A stretch of DNA of 64,000 bases from Limnospira platensis. Its GTDB lineage: Bacteria; Cyanobacteriota; Cyanobacteriia; Cyanobacteriales; Microcoleaceae. The stretch lies in assembly GCF_046480435.1 (NCBI RefSeq), contig NZ_PKGC01000013.1. One strand, given 5' to 3'. Below the pieces are notes generated by a model. It saw only the letters and a program-made list of their open reading frames with translations, was not told the origin of the DNA and did no database searches. Positions 55,302-62,311 of this stretch are shown here, in pieces. Positions within the stretch are counted from its first letter, which is position 1, and every line of letters begins with the position of its first letter. Made by a program: the position numbers and the translations under genes.

Positions 55302-56529
55302 TTAACCACTGGTGAGTCTAGTCCAATACCGATCAAAAAGGGCGGTTATCTCTGGTGGTAGGGGCGAAACAGTTTCGCTGTTAGCAATGACGCTTTCTGG
55401 GGGAAATAGGGCTGGGTCTTCCCGGAGTTCTTGGGGAAGTTGGCGATAGGCGACGAGGGAGGGGGTAGCAAAGCTGAGGCGTTCGACAATTTGGGTGGCG
55501 ATGTCTGGTCGCAGCATAAAATTAATCCACTGATAAGCACCTTCTGGGTTGGGTGCGCTTTTGGGAATTACCAGGGTATCAATCCACAGGGAAGAACCAC
55601 TAACGGGGGTGATGTATTCTAAATCTTCGTTTTCGGGCATAACTTCGGCCGCATCGGAAGAATAGCACATCGCCAGGAGTAAGTCTCCTACAATCATCTG
55701 AGGTCGCCAAGCATCGGTGGTAAAAGATGCGATCGCCCCTCGCAGCTTGACCAATTCCTGATAGGCTTGATTAATCTCCCTAGGATTGGTGCTGTTGTAG
55801 GAGTAGCCTAAACGCCGCAAACTGGCTCCCATCACTTCCCGTACATCATTAAGTAGGGTTAGCCTCCGGTTGAGTTGGTCTTGATAGGTCCATAAATCTT
55901 CCCAGTCTTCGGGAGAGCTTGATAATAGTCTGCTGTTGTAAATTAAACCTGTAGTTCCCCAACTCAGAGGGACGCTATAAGTGGAGTTGGGGTCATAATC
56001 GGGATTTTGGAATTTGGGAAATAGATCTTCTAACCCCACGATTAAGGTATGGTCTAATTCAGCTAATAGCCCTAGTGCTACCATCTTCTGTACCATGTAT
56101 TCCGAGGGGTAGATGATACTATATGCTCCAGCTCCTCCCGCCTGTATACGGGCTAACATAGCCTCATTAGAATCGAATACATCTGCCNNNNNNNNNNNNN
56201 NNNNNNNNNNNNNNNNNNNNNNNNNNNNNNNNNNNNNNNNNNNNNNNNNNNNNNNNNNNNNNNNNNNNNNNNNNNNNNNNNACTACTCTCAGCCCGGTTT
56301 CCTGGGTAAAGCGTTCTAGCAGATCGCGATCGGTGTATCCAGCCCAAGTATATATATACAGGGTATCTGATGAGAAGCGAGTGCTGGGGGTGGTTTTGAT
56401 TTCGCCTAAAGTCCACCCACAGCCTGACGCAGAAGAGGCGATCGCCGCCGCCATAGTCGATTGCAGAAACCCGCGCCGGGTCTGCATCCGTTTATGAAAC
56501 CCAAACGGGTGTAATTTCCTTGGGGGCAC
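55302..56529 (-). CDS. potD: spermidine/putrescine-binding protein PotD (interrupted by N run)
   Basis: Periplasmic polyamine-binding protein. A twin-arginine signal (TRRGFLQS at 17-24, or start at an ATG at 56487) leads to a possible lipid Cys, then YIYTWAGYTD and ETGLRV. After the assembly gap come FDSNEAMLARIQAGG, DYDPNSTYSVPLSWGTTG, DVREVMGASLRRLGYS and WIDTLVIPKSA, all of PotD/PotF type. The 94 Ns (56188-56281) put the two halves in different frames. Removing them joins AGAGTAGT to GGCAGAT, reading RVVAD, and gives one 377-residue ORF. The gene is therefore probably intact and the Ns spurious. Confidence 0.88.
56188..56281. other. assembly gap of 94 Ns inside potD
   Basis: A run of exactly 94 N bases. 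Its length is not a multiple of three relative to the flanking frames, while zero length would restore the frame, so the declared size should not be trusted. Confidence 0.99.
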
Positions 56530-56575
56530 TTTTTTTTACCGTTGCCATCAAAACCATAATTTTACAACAAATATT

Positions 56576-57721
56576 TTAGCGGTGTTGAGGTTCCGGTAGG
56601 GCTAAACAATCTGTGGGTTTCCAACACACATAAATATCCCTATCATAATCTAGGTTTTCTCCTAAACTCTGAGACTGTCGCACCATTAGGGTTTCCCCTG
56701 TAGTCAGTTTCACAATGTACTGTAGATGAGTACCTAAATACATCTGATCGACTAATTTTCCGGCGAAACTATTTCCGGGAGTCTCTGGGGGTTCAGAGTG
56801 TAGGGTGATGTTTTCCGGTCTGATACTAACTACAGCCTTCGCCCCCCCTCGTAGTTGATGAGGCGATCGCTTGTTCATGGCTACGATAATCTGTAACCCT
56901 GTGTCTGTTAATACTTGTATAGCTTCCTGATTGGCTTGTTCAACTTGTCCCTTAAATAGGTTGGTGTCTCCAATAAAGTCAGCCACAAAGGGGGTCTGGG
57001 GATATTGGTAAATTTGGTTGGGGCTGCCAATTTGTTCAATGCGACCCTCGTGCATTACCGCTATGCGATCGGATAAACTCATCGCTTCTTCCTGGTCGTG
57101 AGTTACCATCACAAAGGTTAACCCCAAATTGCGATGCAAATTTGATAACTCCATCTGCATTTGTTTACGCAATTTCAGATCTAACGCTCCCAGGGGTTCG
57201 TCTAATAGTAGCACCGCTGGACGATTTACTAAAGCCCGCGCTAAGGCTACCCGCTGTTGTTGTCCCCCTGACATTTGGTTAGGATAACGGTTAGCAAACG
57301 ATTCCATCTTTACCAATTGTAGGGCTTCTAGGACTTTGGCTTCAATTTCCGATTTCCCCAGGCGTTTTAATCTCAACCCAAAGGCGATGTTATCCCAGAC
57401 ATTCATGTGATTGAATAGGGCATAACTCTGGAAAACTGTATTCACCGGGCGCTGATAGGCTGGGGTTTGGTTCATTGACTGACCCCTAATTAGGATCTCC
57501 CCGGCTGAGGGGGTTTCAAATCCAGCAATTAACCGCAGTGTGGTAGTTTTACCACAGCCAGACGGTCCGAGAATGCTAAAAAATTCTCCCCGCTTTATCT
57601 CTAGGTCTACCGCCCTAACTGCGGTTTCGCCGTTGAATACTTTGAATACTTTACGGAGTTCTACATCGAATTTTGACTCGCTGTGAACTGCACCTGGGTT
57701 CTGGGCTGCGGTTTGTAGCAT
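56576..57721 (-). CDS. potA: spermidine/putrescine ABC transporter ATPase PotA
   Basis: A 381-residue importer ATPase. Walker A is GPSGCGKTT (52-60), the Q-loop FQSYALF, signature MSGGQQQRVALARAL, Walker B VLLLDEPLGALD and switch THDQEEA. A C-terminal TOBE domain covers about 290-375. It is the first gene of the pot operon and its ATG lies 28 bp downstream of the group II intron 3' end, so transcription of the operon may pass through the intron. Confidence 0.93.
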   Translation of the reverse strand: MLQTAAQNPGAVHSESKFDVELRKVFKVFNGETAVRAVDLEIKRGEFFSILGPSGCGKTTTLRLIAGFETPSAGEILIRGQSMNQTPAYQRPVNTVFQSYALFNHMNVWDNIAFGLRLKRLGKSEIEAKVLEALQLVKMESFANRYPNQMSGGQQQRVALARALVNRPAVLLLDEPLGALDLKLRKQMQMELSNLHRNLGLTFVMVTHDQEEAMSLSDRIAVMHEGRIEQIGSPNQIYQYPQTPFVADFIGDTNLFKGQVEQANQEAIQVLTDTGLQIIVAMNKRSPHQLRGGAKAVVSIRPENITLHSEPPETPGNSFAGKLVDQMYLGTHLQYIVKLTTGETLMVRQSQSLGENLDYDRDIYVCWKPTDCLALPEPQHR

Positions 57722-57792
57722 AATTTACTTTTCGCGCTTCAAGGGGATAATTAGGGGTCGAGAATGGAGTCACCCCCATCCCCTCCCATTCA

Positions 57793-57826
57793 GAACCGTA
57801 CATGAAAGTTTCCCTTCATACGGCTC
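57793..57826 (-). ncRNA. group II intron domain V
   Basis: A 34-nt catalytic hairpin. It begins GAGCCGTATGAAGG, has a GAAA tetraloop and ends CATGTACGGTTC; the catalytic AGC triad is at its start. This is the most conserved element of group II introns. Confidence 0.92.
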
Positions 57827-57846
57827 CTAGTTTGATAGTCTCTCTG

Positions 57847-59613
57847 TTACGAGTACAGCAACCTCTCTTCATCCAGAGCGGTTTTATCATCGTGACAGTG
57901 GCGGTGTAGCAATTGGAGGTTCTTGTGTTCATTCTTGCCACCTTGGCTTCGGGGCACGATATGGTCTACCTCCAATAAGTCTGATGGGGTAAAATATTGT
58001 CCACACCAGGCGCACCTGCCTTTCTGTTTCTTGAGTAGTTTGGCTACTCTCTTTGGCGTATCAATTGCTTGTCCTTTTCTGGTTGCCCAGTAAGTCCAAT
58101 TTCCGTCGTATGGTGTTGCGTCCGGGCGCACTAGGGTATGTCTGACAATTGGTGTCCATTTGTGTTTGTATAGATGTATCCCATCTTTGGTTTGGAACAT
58201 CCAAGCTTCTTGCCTTTCTCTCCCATTACTGAGTTTGACCTTTCCTGGTCTGAAGTAATTACTCAGCTTTTTGTAACTTGCCTTTCCGCATCTTGAAACT
58301 GTCCATGCCCGCAACATTTGCCAGATTACATCATCTAGCTTATTGAAGGTTTCCATCGAGACTACCCCTGAATAGTAGTTTGACCATCCCCGTATTATCG
58401 GGTTTAGCTTACTAATCAAGGCTGATTGAGGTGCTGTTTTGAGTTGTTTTATTGCACCTTTAATCACTTCTGTGTGAGCTTTAACTGCTTTATTACTGGG
58501 TTTGATGTGGGTTTTGTGACCGATTAACCGGCTTGCTACCCCACCTGTTTTCCCAGATTTATATTTTCCTACGGGATATTGCCTGATATTGAATCCTAGA
58601 AAATCGAACCCAGGTTCCTCAATCTTGCCGTTGTACTCAATAGGCTTGAGTGTGTGGCCTATTCGGGTCTTTTCAGGTTTAATCTCTAATCCTACAGGTT
58701 TTAGCCATTCAGAAATTGCAGTCTTGCACTGTTCAATGATTCCTAAGTCTCTTGAAATGACCACAAAATCATCGGCATATCTTATAAGGTTTACCTGAGT
58801 GGTTGTTCCTTTATTTGGATACATTTCTTTAACTAGCCTTTCCATACCCAACAGTGCGATGTTGGCTAGTAATGGGCTTATTACCCCTCCTTGTGGTGTC
58901 CCTGTTTCTGTATCCTCATATACACCGTTATCCAGAACGCCTGCTTTTAACCACTGTTTCAGGTCTCTTTTCAGACTACTTGGACAATGAATTTTGGACA
59001 GTAGGTAATCATGGTTTATTCGGTCAAAGCATTTTGCTATATCAGCATCTAGGACAAAGTATTGTTCCTGTTTTATGGCAGAATAAATTCTACCAATTGC
59101 ATCTTGGGCTGACCGTCCGGGTCTGAACCCATAGCTTGTGCCTTCAAATCTTGATTCCCATTCGGGCTCAAGTGCCGACTTGACCAAGGCTTGCCTCGCT
59201 CTGTCTTGGATTGTGGGTATTCCCAGAGGGCGTTTTTCATCCCTGCCAGGTTTTGGAATCCACACCCGTCGCAGTGGTTTGGCTTTGAGGTTTCCCTTAA
59301 TGTTCTCCACAAGCTCAAACCTTTGCCTTGGAGAGATTGCTCTTACTCCATCAACTCCAGCCGTTTTCTTGCCTTGATTATCTTGGGTCACTCGCCGTAC
59401 TGCTAGGAGCCGGGCATAATATGACTTCACCAATAGACGTTGCAATCTTCTAACCTTTGCATCCTGTCCCGATTTAGCTGCTTGAAATATACTTTTTTGG
59501 AGCTTAAAAACTTTCCGCTGAACTTTCGCCCACGGGACTGCCTTCCATGCGTTGTTCGTAGTCTTGATTGGTTTTGGTTTCCCAAATCCTTTCTTTGAAC
59601 TCGCTATCGCCAT
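57847..59613 (-). CDS. ltrA: group II intron reverse transcriptase/maturase with HNH endonuclease
   Basis: A 588-residue intron-encoded protein. The RT domain (about 80-340) has SYGFRPGRSAQDA, TPQGGVISPLLANI and the catalytic YADD near 278. The maturase domain X follows (about 370-480), and a C-terminal HNH nuclease has CAWCGQYF, LEVDHIVPRSQGG and LLHRHCHDDK (about 533-585). All catalytic residues seem present. The ATG is preceded by AGGAG. The HNH domain indicates target-primed reverse transcription for mobility. Confidence 0.95.
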   Translation of the reverse strand: MAIASSKKGFGKPKPIKTTNNAWKAVPWAKVQRKVFKLQKSIFQAAKSGQDAKVRRLQRLLVKSYYARLLAVRRVTQDNQGKKTAGVDGVRAISPRQRFELVENIKGNLKAKPLRRVWIPKPGRDEKRPLGIPTIQDRARQALVKSALEPEWESRFEGTSYGFRPGRSAQDAIGRIYSAIKQEQYFVLDADIAKCFDRINHDYLLSKIHCPSSLKRDLKQWLKAGVLDNGVYEDTETGTPQGGVISPLLANIALLGMERLVKEMYPNKGTTTQVNLIRYADDFVVISRDLGIIEQCKTAISEWLKPVGLEIKPEKTRIGHTLKPIEYNGKIEEPGFDFLGFNIRQYPVGKYKSGKTGGVASRLIGHKTHIKPSNKAVKAHTEVIKGAIKQLKTAPQSALISKLNPIIRGWSNYYSGVVSMETFNKLDDVIWQMLRAWTVSRCGKASYKKLSNYFRPGKVKLSNGRERQEAWMFQTKDGIHLYKHKWTPIVRHTLVRPDATPYDGNWTYWATRKGQAIDTPKRVAKLLKKQKGRCAWCGQYFTPSDLLEVDHIVPRSQGGKNEHKNLQLLHRHCHDDKTALDEERLLYS

Positions 59614-60329
59614 TTGTACTCCTACTGGGCTCTATTTCTTACATTCAAACCGTGACCCGTTAGCATATCCCTTCCATTACAGTTGGGCGTTGGCTTCTGG
59701 TCACATCTCACCCCCTCGAAGGCATCCGCTTACACTTTTCACTACTGATTATCTCGACCAGATAATCAGAGCCTATGAGGGGTTAAAACGTTCCGTTTAT
59801 ATGGGCATTCCATCTTTAGATTTGTCCTTTCCACCGGGGTACTTTTTAAAGGTCTGTGTAGGTGGTAAGGGAAGCCCCCTACTTTTTCCCCTTACTCTTT
59901 TGAGCGCAGCGTTTCAACCCATTTCGCTGCTAAGTAATTACGATGGTTCAAGTCAGACATTCGGCTCACGCCTAATCTTAGATGGTTGGCAGTGGTCAGA
60001 TTTGGGAATAGGTTTTCCCTCACGCCTTCCGTTCCCCGCTTCAATCTGACGGGGTGTGATTCCTGAAACTGGGGGTGGCTATCGCCGTTACCCTCATCTC
60101 TGTTTCGTAGCTTCCATTGTGTTAGGAATTATTACGACTTGTTACAGAGAATGTTGACCTTGGGTTCCCTGCCTTGATTAGGTATCGTATGATACTAATC
60201 GTTGGGACATATAAACAGTTGTGGGGATTGTCAGAAACGAGCTTCTTATATCCAACCGAGGGGATGGAGTCCCCACCAGGCGGTTATTTCAGGTATTTCA
60301 CCCCTATTTCGTGCCTGAACGTCTCGCAC

Positions 60330-60538
60330 TCCCCTTCCTACTTTATCAGAATTTTCCAGCCTGGGCATTGCTGCTATCTCAACCCCTCCCACCCGAAAGC
60401 CGCCGAGAGTGGGATTTTTCCGAGGCGATCGCTTTGCTTATACAACATATAAGTAATCTTTTGTCAATATTGTTTGACAAAACTTTAGATTTTGTTTAGA
60501 TTTACTGACAAGCAACTCACACACACAGGTCAAGTAGT
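60330..60538. promoter_or_regulatory. promoter with overlapping palindrome upstream of small ORF
   Basis: TTGACA (60474-60479), a 17 bp spacer and TAGATT (60497-60502) form a good sigma70-type promoter facing the + strand, about 37 bp before the ATG at 60539. TTTTGTCAA (60459-60467) and TTGACAAAA (60474-60482) make a perfect 9-bp inverted repeat with a 6-bp spacer that covers the -35, as expected for a repressor operator. The left part is the 5' exon flank of the intron. Confidence 0.6.
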
Positions 60539-60679
60539 ATGTATACCATCAACAAGGATAAGCAACAACCCAAGATTTATTTTACTCAACCTGCTGCTAC
60601 ACTCAAACCCCAGCGCGACTATCTCCTACATAGCGCTGTGGCTATCTTTCTGATTGTTTCTGTGTTAGTTTGTTATTAA
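60539..60679 (+). CDS. 46-residue membrane-anchored small protein
   Basis: A short ORF with a polar, basic N-terminal half (MYTINKDKQQPKIYF, LKPQRDYLL) and one C-terminal hydrophobic helix (about 31-45, AVAIFLIVSVLV) ending in Cys-Tyr. AGGT precedes the ATG by about 10 nt and a strong promoter lies upstream, both supporting expression. I do not recognise the family. It is convergent with the Dam methylase gene, 18 bp apart. Confidence 0.6.
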   Translation: MYTINKDKQQPKIYFTQPAATLKPQRDYLLHSAVAIFLIVSVLVCY

Positions 60680-60697
60680 ACTAGCCATCATCTGTTG

Positions 60698-61543
60698 TTA
60701 ATAAGAAGTTATCAAAAGTTCCGTAATTTTTCCTCGATTTTGAGGATTTGAATTAATCGCCCTACCCGCTTGGATAGGGTGAATATTGAAGTCTTTATAT
60801 AAGTCTCTGATTAACTCAGTATCAGAATTAGATAGCATCACCTTGACTCCTCTCTTGTGTAAAATCCCAAAGATTTCGGCTAATTTTTCCTGTTTATCAA
60901 CCCCAAATTTATGACGGCTGTAGCTGGTAAAGTTACTGGTGGGACTCAGGGGGTGATAGGGAGGGTCAAAATAGACAAAATCAGCCGCAGAATTAGCCTC
61001 ATTTACAATTGCTTCAAATGATTGAACTTTAAGAGTTGCTGACTGGAGAGTTTTTGATGCGGTTATCAATAATTCTCGCGGGCAAATTTTGGGGTTTTTA
61101 TATTTCCCCATAGGTACGTTAAATTGACCTTGGCGATTTTCTCTATATAAGCCATTAAAACAAGTTTTGTTGAGATAAATTAGGCGGGCGGCTTGGTCAA
61201 GCGAATTGCTAAATTTTTGCGATCGCATCTGGTAATAATAACCTTGATTATGTTGCTGCTGATGCTTTTCCAATCGGCTAATCAGCGCCTCTGTATGATT
61301 ACGGACACATTGATAAGCATTAATTAGTTCGCTATTAATATCACTTAAAAATGCTGGGTTTGGTTGTAGATAAAAAAATACAGCACCGCCCCCCAAAAAA
61401 GGCTCATAATAGGTTTGGTAGTTGGCGGGAAAGTAAGTAGTATACTGAGGAATTAAACGACTCTTACCTCCGGCCCACTTGAGAAACGGTTTTGGGGCGG
61501 TTTGAGGTGGACTGGTGACTGTTGGCTGGGAAGTTTGGGACAA
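60698..61543 (-). CDS. DNA adenine methyltransferase (Dam/D12 class)
   Basis: A 281-residue N6-adenine methyltransferase of class D12. The SAM-binding motif is KWAGGK (22-27), the catalytic motif DPPY (near 192), and the family segments FLGGGAVFF and LIYLNKTCFNGLYRENRQG are present. No restriction endonuclease is adjacent, so it is an orphan, like the GATC methylase common in cyanobacteria. GATC lies within the abundant HIP1 sequence GCGATCGC. Target specificity is inferred. Confidence 0.88.
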   Translation of the reverse strand: MSQTSQPTVTSPPQTAPKPFLKWAGGKSRLIPQYTTYFPANYQTYYEPFLGGGAVFFYLQPNPAFLSDINSELINAYQCVRNHTEALISRLEKHQQQHNQGYYYQMRSQKFSNSLDQAARLIYLNKTCFNGLYRENRQGQFNVPMGKYKNPKICPRELLITASKTLQSATLKVQSFEAIVNEANSAADFVYFDPPYHPLSPTSNFTSYSRHKFGVDKQEKLAEIFGILHKRGVKVMLSNSDTELIRDLYKDFNIHPIQAGRAINSNPQNRGKITELLITSY

Positions 61544-61807
61544 AATTGGCTCAAGTCCAGAAGTACATCAATACCACTGAACGGAAAAATTATATGTTCA
61601 GTGTGACCAATTATTATAACAGAGTGCTACAATGGGAAAGGCTGGAGTAGGAAAATCTAGCGTCGCCGGAAGATGGCCCTATTAGTCCCATGAGGAGAGT
61701 TATAAAACTCGGTTATTTTCCCCGGACTTAAACTGAAGTAGCGACTGCTGATTTTAGCCCAGCATAAACATTTACAACCCACGAAAAGGGGGGTGAAATC
61801 ACCAAAA
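61544..61807 (+). promoter_or_regulatory. speD leader region with small hairpins
   Basis: A 264 bp region between dam (-) and speD (+). TACAAT near 61626 may be a -10. Downstream, GAGTT-ataa-AACTC (about 61699-61712) and GGTG-aaat-CACC (61792-61803) could form hairpins. The second immediately precedes the ATG at 61808 and overlaps the likely ribosome site. A translational control element is possible; no known riboswitch class was recognised. Confidence 0.35.
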
Positions 61808-62245
61808 ATGAAACAACTCGGAACCCATATTGTTGTCGATGCGTGGCAATGCCCCGCTGATATCTTAAACGACCCAGACCGTATCCGTCAAGCCATTCTT
61901 GATGCGATCGCTGCTGGAAGTGCCACCCTTATAGATATCTGTGTTCACCAGTTTAGTCCTCACGGTGTAACTGCCACAGCTACCCTAGCCGAGTCGCACA
62001 TTGCCATTCACACTTGGCCCGAATATGGCTATTTTGCGGCTGATTTATTTTTCTGTGGTTGTGGCGAACCTGACAAAGCAGCAGAAATGCTAAAAACTCG
62101 TCTGGAAGCTAAACAAACAAGGGTTCAAGAATTTTGGCGAGGTATGGGTTATCCGGTTCCAGTCCCTGATACAATCTCTGATCATACTTGGAATAAAGTA
62201 CCCGAAATTGCATCTTCTTCCAAGTTGATGTCTACAGTGTCGTAA
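61808..62245 (+). CDS. speD: S-adenosylmethionine decarboxylase SpeD
   Basis: A 145-residue proenzyme of the small prokaryotic type. Self-cleavage between Glu62 and Ser63 in LAESHIAIHTWPE yields the pyruvoyl cofactor; His64-region and Cys in FFCGCG complete the site. The product donates aminopropyl groups for spermidine. A GTG at 61793 is an alternative start. It lies near a full polyamine import operon, so synthesis and uptake genes are clustered. Confidence 0.93.
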   Translation: MKQLGTHIVVDAWQCPADILNDPDRIRQAILDAIAAGSATLIDICVHQFSPHGVTATATLAESHIAIHTWPEYGYFAADLFFCGCGEPDKAAEMLKTRLEAKQTRVQEFWRGMGYPVPVPDTISDHTWNKVPEIASSSKLMSTVS

Positions 62246-62311
62246 ATTCCCGATAGGTTGGGTGATACGAAAGCATCATCCAACCTATTCATAATGTCAA
62301 CTATTTGGCTG

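Larger units (their letters stand above)
57750..60329 (-). mobile_element. full-length group II intron (2.58 kb)
   Basis: Proposed boundaries on the - strand: the 5' end GTGCGAGACG at 60329, and the 3' end TAAT at 57750, 8 nt after a candidate bulged branch-point A at 57758. Internal sequence near the 5' end (GAAATAGGGGTGAAATACC) looks like domain I of chloroplast-like introns. Domain V lies at 57793-57826 and the maturase ORF fills domain IV. The flanks joined across these ends form the palindrome AAGGGGATATCCCCTT, which supports them. All parts look intact, so it may be splicing- and mobility-competent. Confidence 0.85.

Noticed and set aside
59552..60499. Several plus-strand ORFs over the intron 5' region
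   Set aside because: They lie antisense to structured intron RNA domains and show no protein family features.
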